Below, piece by piece: positions 16,901 through 23,816 of a stretch of DNA of 24,888 bases; position 1 is the stretch's first letter; each line of letters opens with the position of its first letter. Position numbers and translations under genes: made by a program. This DNA is from Symbiodinium natans (Eukaryota > Sar > Dinophyceae > Suessiales > Symbiodiniaceae). The stretch covers positions 347,501-372,388 of the forward strand of contig CAJNDS010002548.1 of assembly GCA_905221605.1 (NCBI GenBank), in the 5' to 3' direction. Below the pieces are notes generated by a model. That model saw only the letters and a program-made list of their open reading frames with translations, made no database searches and was not told the DNA's origin.

Positions 16901-18087
16901 ACCCTAAACCCTAAACCCTAAAACCCTAAACCCTAAACCCTAAACCCTAAACCCTAAACCCTAAGCACTAAACCCTAAACCCTAAACCCCAAACCCGAAA
17001 CACTAAACGATAAACCCTAAACCCTAAACCCTAAGCCCTAAACCCTAGACAATGAACCCTAAACCCTAAACCCTAAGCCCGAAACCCTAAACCCTTGGGT
17101 CCGCACCCCGCATTCGAGCAAGCAGTTGTCTGAGCAGAAGTCGTCTTCGAAGGCAACCCCTGAAGTTAGGGTTTAATGTTTCATGTGTTAGGGTTTGGGG
17201 TTTAGGGTTTAGGGTTTAGGGTTTAGGGTTTAGGGTTTAGGGTTTAGGGAAGCCCATAGTTCCGACTCCGAGGAACGACTTCTTACTCAGTCGCCTTGGC
17301 TGCAACATGCTCATGGGGCATCTCGGCAGCGCTTTGCTCCTAAGGTCTCGGTTCGGGTTTCGGGTTTAGGGTTTCGGGTTTAGGGTTTAGGGCTTAGGGC
17401 GTAGGGCTTAGGGTTTGCACGGAGTCCTTTTCAAGAAGGTTGGGCTTAGGGTACTACCCTGCAACCTTGAACCCTAGGTCTCAAAAGCCCAAAGCCCAAA
17501 CTATGTGAGACCCTGGGATGAACTGAGGTTTAGAGGTTAAGTTTTGGGTTGAGGGTTTAGGGTTTAGGGTTTAGGGTTTAGGGTTTAGGGTTCAGGGTTT
17601 AGGGTTTAGGGTTTAGGGTTCAGGTTTAGGGTTTAGGGTTTAGGGTTTAGGGTTGTTTCACGCTTTCCCTGCCCAGCAGGTTTTTTTTGGGGGGCGTGGG
17701 GGGCACGCTTGCAGTTGAATTTCGGGTTTAGGTCTAGCTGGGGTTTAGGGTTTTAGGGTTTTGGGTTTAGCGTCTAGGACAAAGCAGTCCCCCAGCCCTT
17801 TCAAAATCGTTGAAATGTCTCACGCCCAATCGCCCCTTAACCCCGGGAAGCTTACACTCAGACACATTTTGGTTTGAGGGTTTAGGGTTTAGGAACCCTG
17901 CACCTCCAAACAAAAAGTCGCAGACGAACCTCCCCATGCCTAAGCAAAGCACCCTAAACCCAGAGCACGCCTTGCCACCCCCGAACCCCTAAGCCCTAGA
18001 TACGTAGATCACAACCCTCTAACCCAAACCCCCCCCCCCTCCCCAAAGAACTGGCAGCTGAACCCCAACTCGTACGGGCTCTGTCAG
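13904..18087 (+). CDS. Candidate split gene of unknown function, seven exons
   Basis: Seven islands join in phase: 13904-13961, 16305-16368, 16759-16816, 17119-17152, 17273-17344, 17785-17871 and 18049-18087. The joined frame has no stop. It reads as a soluble protein with an early helical segment (F-S-V-E-M-C-K-P-V-I-K-A-V-Q-A-L), a basic helix (N-H-L-M-L-A-A-R-A-L-R-S-Q-R), an acidic/hydrophobic piece (D-S-F-E-D-P-F-T-V-E-L-N-K-F-L), a Ser/Lys stretch and a Pro/Ser region. I do not recognise the family. Third codon positions are G/C-rich and acceptors are mostly CAG|G; donors are GT or GG|GC. Introns are built of telomere-like repeats. Both ends are open: the first exon starts mid-codon and the last ends at a strong GT donor. 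Exons 1 and 2 are 2.3 kb apart, so others may be missing. Phase choices were made after inspection. Confidence 0.42.
14010..14428. repeat. Telomere-like tracts of both orientations
   Basis: Degenerate TTTAGGG to about 14110; a unique stretch (14111-14246) with a minus-strand ATG frame of 19 codons ending at GTAGCAG|GTACTT; then CCCTAAA heptamers with CCCTAGA and CCCCAAA variants from 14247. Confidence 0.8.
14429..14653. repeat. 31-bp direct repeat pair, 194 bp apart
   Basis: CAGCAGCCTGGGACAGC plus (C/T)AGGGCCCTCGGGC occurs at 14429-14459 and 14623-14653 with one difference. The second copy is followed at once by a polypyrimidine tract and TTTAG. Confidence 0.85.
14669..15277 (+). pseudogene. 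Ala/Pro-rich reading frame with one in-frame TAG
   Basis: After CTTTCTGTTGTTTAG (a good 3' splice site) one frame is open for 139 codons to TAG at 15086-15088, then 62 more to TAA at 15275. The start is poly-Ala, then A-Y-L-E-A-L-H-L-W-R-Q-E-L-D-A-W-R-A-R (helical), then Pro/Met-rich, then F-F-L-N-D-I-R-A-A. The second block reads as an ordinary mixed protein with K-T-E-V-I-P-I-A-V-P-R-G and a hydrophobic end. Either the TAG is a disabling mutation or it marks another splice acceptor (GCCGCTTAG). No family recognised. It lies in the longest intron of the second gene on the same strand, so it could also be further exons of that gene. Confidence 0.35.
15306..15509 (+). CDS. Weak candidate ORF, 67 codons
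   Basis: ATG start, Lys/Arg-rich first 20 residues, then R-F-V-A-V-V-F-G-G-V-R and T-A-V-P-S-G-N-R. The A-V-P-(R/S)-G part resembles the end of the preceding frame (15160-15190), suggesting a diverged local duplication. Function unknown. Confidence 0.22.
   Translation: MEPRSPKKETMSTTHNLRRFVAVVFGGVRSESVLKTWLLNTAVPSGNRLWNNFCTRGVTSVIGGAGV
15640..15992. repeat. Minisatellite, 13 units of GGCCTCCACAGC plus A-run
   Basis: Units of 20-32 bases begin GGCCTCCACAGC, followed by A6-A9 and a short GCGCAA- or GTGCAA-type end. Unit 2 has CCGCAGC, unit 8 TTCATGGC and unit 13 GGACTCC. Stop codons are rare on + because the unit lacks TA, so Lys-rich repeats are open in all three frames; I do not treat them as proteins. 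Confidence 0.9.
16019..16297. repeat. Short telomere-like tracts around a GC-rich island
   Basis: CCCTAAA and CCCGAAA units at 16019-16060 and 16239-16297. The island between (16061-16238) carries a consensus minus-strand donor (GCGGCA|GTAAGTAC) but no exon of useful length. Confidence 0.7.
16305..16368 (+). CDS. Second gene, exon 2 of the model
   Basis: Acceptor GCATCAG|G. 21 codons (A-D-D-A-K-T-K-N-H-L-M-L-A-A-R-A-L-R-S-Q-R) plus one base; donor AAAGAG|GTCCAA. Strong G/C third-position bias. One of the best exon candidates here. Confidence 0.5.
16496..16627 (+). CDS. Small Cys-containing ORF, 43 codons, probably intronic
   Basis: An ATG frame with C-T-P-C-S-I-L-G-N-C and an acidic/Lys middle, ending in TAA inside a telomere-like tract. 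It falls in an intron of the second gene on the same strand. It may be chance or an alternative exon. Confidence 0.2.
   Translation: MNPFKCTPCSILGNCKYYKEDTEHLEKGAQGMNTLSPSPEAQP
16619..16735. repeat. Telomere-like tract rich in CCCCAAA
   Basis: CCCCAAA heptamers, then a repeated pair of blocks reading CCCCAAACCCTAAACTCTAAACC, so small groups of units were duplicated together. Confidence 0.85.
16759..16816 (+). CDS. Second gene, exon 3 of the model
   Basis: Acceptor GTTCCAG|GG. The first two bases complete a Gly codon; 18 codons read S-D-S-F-E-D-P-F-T-V-E-L-N-K-F-L-P-P; two bases remain before a GC donor (CTGG|GCGAAA). Very strong G/C third-position bias. Confidence 0.5.
16823..17095. repeat. 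Telomere-like array, CCCTAAA orientation
   Basis: It starts with CCCTAAT and TTTCCCTAAACC variants, then long runs of perfect heptamers. It begins seven bases after exon 3 of the second gene. Confidence 0.9.
17119..17152 (+). CDS. Second gene, exon 4 of the model (short)
   Basis: Acceptor CATTCGAG|C. One base completes Gly, then K-Q-L-S-E-Q-K-S-S-S-K, then a GC donor (CGAAG|GCAACC). The minus strand also offers an exon here (ACTTCAG|G to TGCGG|GTGCGG), so the strand is not certain. Confidence 0.32.
17167..17250. repeat. Telomere-like tract, TTTAGGG orientation
   Basis: Orientation switches from CCCTAAA to TTTAGGG across exon 4 of the second gene. Confidence 0.9.
17273..17344 (+). CDS. Second gene, exon 5 of the model
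   Basis: Acceptor CTCCGAG|G, donor CCTAAG|GTCTCG. 24 codons in phase 0 (E-R-L-L-T-Q-S-P-W-L-Q-H-A-H-G). Two other readings compete: a plus-strand frame with a hydrophobic stretch, and a minus-strand exon (CTTAG|GAGC to CTGA|GTAAGA) with a perfect donor. Confidence 0.28.
17540..17655. repeat. Telomere-like array, TTTAGGG orientation
   Basis: Fifteen or so units, with TTCAGGG at two places about 42 bases apart. Confidence 0.95.
17785..17871 (+). CDS. Second gene, exon 6 of the model
   Basis: 29 codons in phase 0 from ACAAAG|C to a GT donor (TTTTG|GTTTGA): Q-S-P-S-P-F-K-I-V-E-M-S-H-A-Q-S-P, then L-N-P-G-K-L-T-L-R-H-I-L. An alternative acceptor is TCTAG|G at 17778. R-H-I-L followed by V (if read on) recalls the start of parvulin domains, but nothing further supports that. 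Confidence 0.38.
18049..18087 (+). CDS. Second gene, exon 7 of the model
   Basis: A C-rich tract ends in CCAAAG|A. 13 codons (N-W-Q-L-N-P-N-S-Y-G-L-C-Q) have 12 G/C third positions, then a strong donor CTGTCAG|GTACAA that runs within five bases into CCTAAACC repeats. The intron therefore opens directly into telomere-like sequence. Confidence 0.5.
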
Positions 18088-18091
18088 GTAC

Positions 18092-18254
18092 AACCCTAAA
18101 CCTAAACCCTAAACCCTAAACCCTAAACCCTAAGCCCTAACCCTCAACCCTCAACCCTCAGCCCTAAACCCTAAACCCTAAACCCTAAACCCTAAACCCT
18201 AAACCCTAAACCCTAAACCCTAAACCCTAAACCCTAAACCCTAAACCCTAAACC
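18092..18254. repeat. Telomere-like array, CCCTAAA orientation
   Basis: About 20 units, degenerate in the middle (CCCTCAA) and perfect at the right. Confidence 0.95.
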
Positions 18255-18288
18255 CGCCCGCCCCCACTCTCTTGTCTTTTGGGGTAGG

Positions 18289-18465
18289 CGCGCTCAGTGA
18301 GACCCTGCGAGGGAGCCCCAGGCGGGCGACCGAGCTGGCCTCCAGGCTGGCTTACCCTCCAGGCAGGCACAGGCCGAATGAAATTGGTTCCTGCATTGAA
18401 ACCCCCTTGGGACGGCCCCTTGAGACCCCTGGTCCTTCACCCCCCGTCCGCTGGCTCCGCCCTGG
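18289..18465 (+). CDS. Possible exon after a strong acceptor
   Basis: CTCTCTTGTCTTTTGGGGTAG|G is an excellent polypyrimidine-acceptor. One frame reads A-L-S-E-T-L-R-G-S-P-R-R-A-T-E-L-A-S-R-L before turning Pro/Gly-rich at the hexamer repeat. No donor could be fixed. It could continue the second gene. Confidence 0.3.
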
Positions 18466-18680
18466 CCCTGGCCCTGGCCCTGGCCCTGGCCCGGCCCTGG
18501 CCCGTTCTGACCCTGCTGGCCCTGACCCTGACCCTGACCCTAAGGGATGGCCCTGACCCTGAATCTGGCCCTGGCCCTGACCCTGCACCTGGCTGGCCCT
18601 GACCCTGGTCCCCTGGCCCTGGGCCCTGGCTCTGGGTCTGGCCCTGGCCCTGGCTCTGGCCCTGGTCCTGTGACCCTGGC
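18466..18680. repeat. CCCTGG/CCCTGA hexamer array
   Basis: About 35 hexamers with interruptions. Open in most frames as Pro-Gly, Ala-Leu or Arg-Ala repeats; these are period effects. Confidence 0.9.
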
Positions 18681-18689
18681 CTGTTCCAG

Positions 18690-18985
18690 TTTTCCCACTA
18701 CCCCCTTGCCCCCTTGCACCAACGCAAGCTGTCCGCACACCACGCTCACGCACCTTGTGGAGGTCCCTGGCCCGGCACCCCACCGTACCCCCTTCGCGCC
18801 AAGCCAAGCTGTCGGCCTTCTTGAGCCCCTTCGCGCCAACCAAGCCTCGCTGCCTTTGTCTGTGCCTGGCCCATCCCCCCATAGCCCCTTCGCGCAAACC
18901 CAAGCTGTCTTCACAGACCCTGCCTCGTTTCCGTCTGCTGCAGCTTTGCGCCTGGTCCACGCACCTTGTGGAGGTCCCCAAGTGC
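18690..18985. repeat. Degenerate long tandem repeat
   Basis: CCCCTTCGCGCCAA.CCAAGCTGTC recurs about four times, and CACGCACCTTGTGGAGGTCC occurs near 18747 and 18957. Unit lengths vary from about 60 to 110 bases. Confidence 0.6.
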
Positions 18986-19192
18986 TGACTCATGTGATGC
19001 TTTGTAAAAAAATGAAAGGTCTTAACTCTTTGAGAGTTGTAAGTGGGCGGTCTTGGGGTGGGTAGGTCTGCAGACTACCGCGTGCTCCCACAGCGCGCTT
19101 CCGTTTGGCACGCCCTAAACCCTAAACCCTAAACCCTAACCCCTAACCCTTAAACCCTAAACCCTAAACCCTAAACCCCTAAACCCTTGTGG

Positions 19193-19317
19193 CACGGCTT
19201 CAGCGGAGAATGTCACCAGAAACTTGCATGGAGAGTTGGAGGCTCGCGAGAAGCAACAGCGTGTGTCAAACATCGGAAGACCCTTTGCAAGCGGTATTCA
19301 GGCGCGAACGGGCGCGT
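19193..19317 (+). CDS. Exon-like island, coiled-coil-like frame
   Basis: It lies between two telomere-like tracts. One frame reads T-A-S-A-E-N-V-T-R-N-L-H-G-E-L-E-A-R-E-K, then Q-Q-R-V-S-N-I-G-R-P-F-A-S-G. Possible sites are GGCTTCAG|C at 19209 and AAGCG|GTATTC at 19294. The other two frames are also open. No partner exon assigned. Confidence 0.33.
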
Positions 19318-19408
19318 CCCTAAACCCTAAGCACTAAACCCTAAACCCTAAACCCGAAACCCTTCCGTGAATTAATGGCCTCTTGAACGTGCGTTGCGCT
19401 CTTGGGAT

Positions 19409-19543
19409 ATGCCTGAGAGCATGTCTGCTTCAGTGCTTCTACTTTTCCTATTCCTGCTGCTCCTTTCAAGGGGTGGTGCTGTTGTGTGCTACTGCATACT
19501 TTGCATTGGCATGCTCAGTATTAAGCATTGCCCACTGGGTTGA
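19409..19543 (+). CDS. Small ORF with signal-peptide-like N-terminus, 44 codons
   Basis: ATG, five polar residues, then S-V-L-L-L-F-L-F-L-L-L-L-S, a short Gly/Ala turn and a second Cys-rich hydrophobic stretch, then TGA. It is in the same frame as the longer ORF that follows (19583-20314), separated only by this TGA and open codons, so the two may once have been one frame. Confidence 0.3.
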   Translation: MPESMSASVLLLFLFLLLLSRGGAVVCYCILCIGMLSIKHCPLG

Positions 19544-19549
19544 CTGATC

Positions 19550-20284
19550 ATCAACAGCTTACTCTACCCAAAGGAGACTGAGATGGAGCCTAGGACACAC
19601 AGACGTGTTCGGGCACTGCAAGCCCTCCTCCTCGGAGGGTGGCTTGAACCACCGCTCAGGCATGTCTTGTTGTCGTTGCTGGCAGACACCTCGGCTCTTG
19701 GGGACCCCATCTTGCTTACGGAGGAGAAGGACCTGGCGATTGACCCGGCCACTATGCCCGCAAAAGCACGAACCGCGATCAGCAAGTTTTTGAAGAAGCC
19801 CAATCATGATGATTTCCTGATGATCTTCCACCCTCAACTCGAAGAGAAGTATGCGAACAGGCTCACGATGACTCTTCACGGAGACACAACGGTGGGTCTA
19901 GGGCGTTCCTTGACCAGGCAAGAACGCAAGGCAAGCGAAAAGGCTGCACACCGAGCAATCAATGAATGCGATACCCCAAAGGAAAGCAGGTGTTGGCAGA
20001 TACGCCAGCGTTATTCCCAATGCACGAACCGGACCGAGCGATCAACAGCTTACTCTACCCAAAGGAGACTTACGGAGGAGATGGTGTTTGAGGACCTGGC
20101 GATTGACCCGGCCACTATGCCCGCAAAAGCACGAACCGCGATCAGCAAGTTTTTGAAGAAGCCCAATCATTATGATTTCCTGATGATCTTCCACCCTCAA
20201 CTCGAAGAGAAGTATGCGAACAGGCTCACGATGACTCTTCACGGAGACGCAACGGTGGGTCTAGGGCGTTCCTTGGCCAGGCAA
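19550..20284 (+). repeat. Tandem duplication with unequal copies
   Basis: The first 30 bases (ATCAACAGCTTACTCTACCC...) match at 19550 and 20041 (491 apart). The main part matches at 19731 and 20094 (363 apart) up to about 19920 and 20284. The first copy therefore has 128 more bases, mainly between about 19580 and 19713. The second copy also has 12 bases (TGGTGTTTGAGG) absent from the first. Confidence 0.9.
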
Positions 20285-20314
20285 AGGCGTTCTGGTTCAC
20301 AGGGCAGTTTCTAG
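19583..20314 (+). CDS. Unknown 243-codon ORF with an internal tandem duplication
   Basis: ATG start and TAG end; the frame is also open upstream to the TGA at 19541. Residues about 49-114 and 170-235 are near-identical copies of a basic/hydrophobic module (D-L-A-I-D-P-A-T-M-P-A-K-A-R-T-A-I-S-K-F, then L-K-K-P-N-H-(D/Y)-D-F-L-M-I-F-H-P-Q-L-E-E-K). The copies are 363 bases apart, so the frame is kept. Between them is a Lys/Arg/Glu-rich linker. No family recognised. It lies upstream of the LINE on the same strand inside one block bounded by telomere-like sequence, so it could be a first ORF of that element or host sequence. Confidence 0.4.
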   Translation: MEPRTHRRVRALQALLLGGWLEPPLRHVLLSLLADTSALGDPILLTEEKDLAIDPATMPAKARTAISKFLKKPNHDDFLMIFHPQLEEKYANRLTMTLHGDTTVGLGRSLTRQERKASEKAAHRAINECDTPKESRCWQIRQRYSQCTNRTERSTAYSTQRRLTEEMVFEDLAIDPATMPAKARTAISKFLKKPNHYDFLMIFHPQLEEKYANRLTMTLHGDATVGLGRSLARQRRSGSQGSF

Positions 20315-20618
20315 TTCGCTAGTCCCCTGTGACTTTGAACCCTGGTGTGGCACATTTGTTTGCCCACGATCTGGGACTGGTGTCCGCAAGTGCGACCAGA
20401 TCCCCTGGCTTCACTGGAAGTTGCTGTACTTTCGGGAGGCATCGTTCCTAAGGACCGCTCGTTGAGCCTGGTCGTGCATTTGGTCTTGGGGACCGTGCAC
20501 TAATACTCACTACGTGCTGCTGTAGCTGTCGTTTGCTTGGCCTACACGCTCGCGCGGAGTTTTTCTTCAACTACGCTGGCCCAGTTTACCTGGAGGTGTA
20601 TGTTTTGGGGTCATTTGA

Positions 20619-22430
20619 TTTGCTGGCTGGTTTGCGCTTCTCTGGGGGGAAGCTTTACAAGCCACTACGGCACCGGAATCGGCAGCGCACCGGCGGCAGC
20701 GCCGGCAGCGCACGTCGGCCAGAACTACTCTGCGGACCTTTTTGACAGCCCCCTGGATCGCAAGCCTGTGGGGCACTCACAAAGTCAGGCGCTCAATCAA
20801 GTGCCTGGAAGGTCATCACTCTCACAGCGCGCTACCTGCGAAAGCCAGGCGGGCGCTGCGACTGCATAAGGTCACCCGCGTGCGCTTTGTGCACCGGTGG
20901 TCCATTGCAGCACGGCTGCGACAGGACCCGCCACCTTCCACCTCGCTGTGGCCCATTCGCAGGGGATGGTTGCAATGGTGGTCTGAGCTCAGACGCACTG
21001 ACAAGCAACTCACCGCAGCGTTCCACCAGGACAAGGCCTCTTATGTCAGGCAGATGTACGACAGGGCCAGAGCAACTGGCTCTGCCGATTTCGCCCACCT
21101 GATCAGGTCCATCTTAAGGACAGGACGCAAGTTCAAGATTCCCTCCCTGGTCCCAGTCCTGGACGAGGGCCGCGGGGAACCCGTCATCGGCAAAGATGCA
21201 GTCCTACGAACATTCGCGCTGCACTTCGGCAGCGCGGAACGGGCCCGACCGACTGCGGCCAGCACATGTCTTCTTCGGGCCAACAGGATGCGTCCGCTGA
21301 CACGCCCCCTTGCTGCAGAAAACATCCCCTCGCTTGCCAGGCTCTGCAGGGCCTTCGCCTCCTTTACCCCCGGGCTCTCGGGTCTGGGGACCACCATCTA
21401 CAAGGCCGCACCACATCAGGCAGCCCTTGCTTACATGCCGATTGCTTGTAAAGCTGTCATCAAGGGGACGGTACCGCTGCAGTGGTCAGGGGGACGTGCC
21501 ACACCAATTCCAAAACCCGAAAAACCACCCGGGTCCCTAAGTGGGTGGCGCTCCATCCTTTTGCTGGAGTCCGATGCAAAAGCACTCCAAAAGTCAATGC
21601 GGGATTCGCTCGTGGAGACCATGGAGCGCGGCCGCGCCAGCGGCCAACATGGAGGGCTACCGGGCCACACCCTCGCAATGCCGGCTGCGGCAGTCCGTGC
21701 CCACTTCTTGCACCTGAACCACTCAGGGGGCTCTGGAGGTGCGATCTTTGTGAACAGCGCCTCAGCCTACTACGCCATCGTCAGAGACTTCCTTGCCATC
21801 CCCGCGCCGGAGAGCTTGCCTGTAGAAGAACTCCAGCAGCGCGCAGCTGCGCTTTATTCCGATGCCGAACAGCAGGCAGCTTATGTCCAGGCCATGCGCA
21901 AAGGAAACATCCTTGAAGCCCTGCAAGCCCCGGAAGAGACATGTCGCTTTGTGGCTGCCCAGCTTAGGGACACATGGTTCATCACGGACAGGGGGCAGGA
22001 GCTGATGCGAGCGGAGTCAGGCACGGCGCCGGGCTCGCCGATTGTGGATGCCCTCTTCGGCATCGTGTACGCCAAGGTGCTTTGGCGCATACACCAGCAG
22101 TTCGGCGATGCGGGAATAACCGCAACCATCAGCCACGCTGGCCAGACTGCGTCGGCCGGCGAGCCTACTTGGGCCGATGACTCAGCGTTCCTCTTTACAT
22201 CACGGAATGCGCGCGAAGTCGCTGGCGATCTGGCCACGGCGGCGCGCATAATCTGCGAGGGCATCAAGAGCATTGGACTCGCGCCCAATTATGGGGCCAA
22301 CAAAACAGAAGCAGTGTTGGTTTGGAGGGGCCCACGCAGCCGCGTAGCCCGTAGGGAAATCCTCTGCACCAGCGAACCTGGCGTGGACTTCACAGCGGAT
22401 GGCAGCAGCCATCGGATTCGTGTGGTGCCA
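20619..22430 (+). pseudogene. LINE reverse transcriptase frame, inactivated
   Basis: Open from after TGA at 20616. A basic N-terminal region leads to the RT core: early motifs around 21330-21560 (G-R-A-T-P-I-P-K, then W-R-S-I-L-L-L), G-Q-H-G-G-L-P-G near 21650, motif A at 21741-21775 (I-F-V-N-S-A-S-A-Y-Y), motif B near 22015-22080 (G-T-A-P-G-S-P), and motif C at 22170-22181 (W-A-D-D). The first catalytic Asp of motif A is Asn (codon AAC at 21753-21755), one transition from GAC. The frame breaks at 22431, after V-V-P, where the family usually continues into a Y-K-H-L-G element. No natural start codon is evident; the domain is entered from upstream truncated sequence. Confidence 0.82.
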
Positions 22431-22432
22431 GG

Positions 22433-23446
22433 CTTGGCAGCTTCATCCGAGGAGACCTCCGCGAGGGCCCGACCATTGGGCATAGACACGGCCAAATGCA
22501 GGCTATCTTCCAGCCCCTCAGGAAGAAGCTGCTGTATAATCCTTGCCTTACGATCGCGGAAAAGCGGAGGCTGTTGATGGAGCGGGTCTTTCCGCGCTAC
22601 CTCCACGGTGCGGGCCTCTGGCGGCTTAGAACCGGCAAGGAACAGGACGGCGCTATCACGCCGCTCGCGCAGGCGGCCCGATCCGCCGTCCGCCCGATCC
22701 TCGGCTTTACCAGCGAGGGCCTTGATCAGACGGAAGTATGCGCAGCACTTGACATCCCGATCCCCCAGGAGCTGCTGAGGGGGCAGCAGCTGCGAGCCTG
22801 GACCGAGCTTGCTCGCGAAGCTGACGCCTTTACGTGGCTTGCCCTATGTGAAGATGGCGTATGGATGCAACAAGCATATGACGCAAGTGAGCCCATCCTC
22901 CGCGGCACGGGCCTGACGCTTCCGCGGCCAGAAGACGCGGAGGCATGCAAGACCTTCGCCGTCCGACATAAGCCGACCTTACGCAGCGCAACCCGCGCCT
23001 ATTTCAGGCGTCAGGTTGCGGCCCGAGCAGAACAAGGCAGACAGGTCCGAGGCTCCAGGGACTTGTGGCAGAGGGCGCCCGCTGTCAAGAATATCTCGTT
23101 GGTTGACGACTTTGCCTGCGAGACCTGCAACGCGACTTTCAAAGACGCACGCCGGTTGGCTGTCCATCGAGCAAAACAGCATAAGTGCTGGTCCAGTGCA
23201 AGGCAAGCCGCCTTCGGCACCCGCTGCGAGATCTGTACAGTTGAGTTCTGGACCCATACGAGGCTCCAGGAGCATCTTCGCAGAAGCGCACCATGTCTTG
23301 CCGCATATGCGGCATCTGACCTCACTACAGCTGAGGAAGCAGACAGAGTGCGCGGTAGGGCCGACTACGCCTGGAGGCCAGCAACTAGTTGCTGGACCCC
23401 AGCCTTGGTGGGCGACACTACGCCCGGCGCTTTAGTCGCCATGTAG
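22433..23446 (+). pseudogene. LINE C-terminal part with two C2H2-type fingers
   Basis: Continues the RT protein in another frame: L-G-S-F-I-R at 22433, then the thumb/connection region (L-R-K-K-L-L-Y-N, then R-Y-L-H-G-A-G-L-W). Near the end are two fingers, C-x2-C-x12-H-x4-H at 23117-23182 and C-x2-C-x12-H-x6-C at 23225-23296, followed by an Ala-rich tail and TAG. Such terminal fingers are common in LINEs and probably bind template or target nucleic acid. There is no other break in about 1 kb. Confidence 0.8.
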
Positions 23447-23551
23447 TTTTGTTCCACCCGACCTTTTTCCGCCCGCTAAGCTTTTGGCTAACGCCGCTTG
23501 GGCTGCAAGGAATCAGCTTCGCACCGCAAGGTTCTTGACCGTCCCGTTAAA
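23447..23551 (+). other. Probable LINE 3' untranslated region
   Basis: About 100 bases from the stop codon to GTTAAAAAACCC, at which telomere-like repeats begin. No polyadenylation-type signal is obvious. Confidence 0.45.
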
Positions 23552-23582
23552 AAACCCGAAACCCTAAACCCTAAACCCCGAA
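23552..23582. repeat. Short telomere-like tract at the LINE 3' side
   Basis: AAACCCGAAACCCT (23552-23565) is identical to 19350-19363 on the 5' side of the LINE-containing block. Confidence 0.8.
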
Positions 23583-23744
23583 CCTGCTCCTGCTCCTGCT
23601 CCTGACCATGCCGGCCCGGCTCTGGCAGCAGCCGCCATGGGCCACCCCGCATTTCCGTCCCTACATCAAGCTGCCATTCCGAAACTGTCAGACCCTAACG
23701 CCGAATGCGGAGCCTTAGAGTTAGGGTCTGGGCTTTATAAATAG
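23583..23744 (+). CDS. Coding-like frame, 53 codons, unassigned
   Basis: Pro-Ala repeats then G-P-A-L-A-A-A-A-M-G-H-P-A-F-P-S, a helix-like piece and TAG. It spans a perfect 11-base inverted repeat (CAGACCCTAAC at 23689-23699, GTTAGGGTCTG at 23720-23730) made partly of telomere-like bases. No clear acceptor. Confidence 0.25.
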   Translation, partial: PAPAPAPDHAGPALAAAAMGHPAFPSLHQAAIPKLSDPNAECGALELGSGLYK

Positions 23745-23751
23745 CGTTGAA

Positions 23752-23795
23752 GGTTTAGGGTTTAGGGTTTAGAGTGTAGGGTTTAGGATTTAGGG
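23752..23795. repeat. Telomere-like tract, TTTAGGG orientation
   Basis: Six or so units with TTTAGAG and TGTAGGG variants. Confidence 0.9.
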
Positions 23796-23816
23796 TCGTC
23801 AAGAACGCGCGCCCAG

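Larger units (their letters stand above)
20619..23446 (+). mobile_element. Decayed LINE (non-LTR retrotransposon), 5'-truncated
   Basis: Two consecutive frames encode the reverse transcriptase, thumb/connection and C-terminal zinc-finger regions of a LINE polyprotein. An apurinic-type endonuclease domain, expected upstream, is not visible in any frame of 20300-20800. The element is flanked by telomere-like sequence at 19363 and 23552. Its 3' end may be the short A6 run at 23549-23554. Its GC-rich codon use matches the exons nearby, so it looks resident in the genome. Confidence 0.8.

Noticed and set aside
17785-17871. Parvulin-type prolyl isomerase
   Set aside because: Only R-H-I-L(V) at the very end resembles that domain; the next exon in the chain does not continue it.
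18352-18993. Arg/Gly-rich 213-codon minus-strand ORF
   Set aside because: Arises from the CCCTGG hexamers and neighbouring repeats; low complexity.
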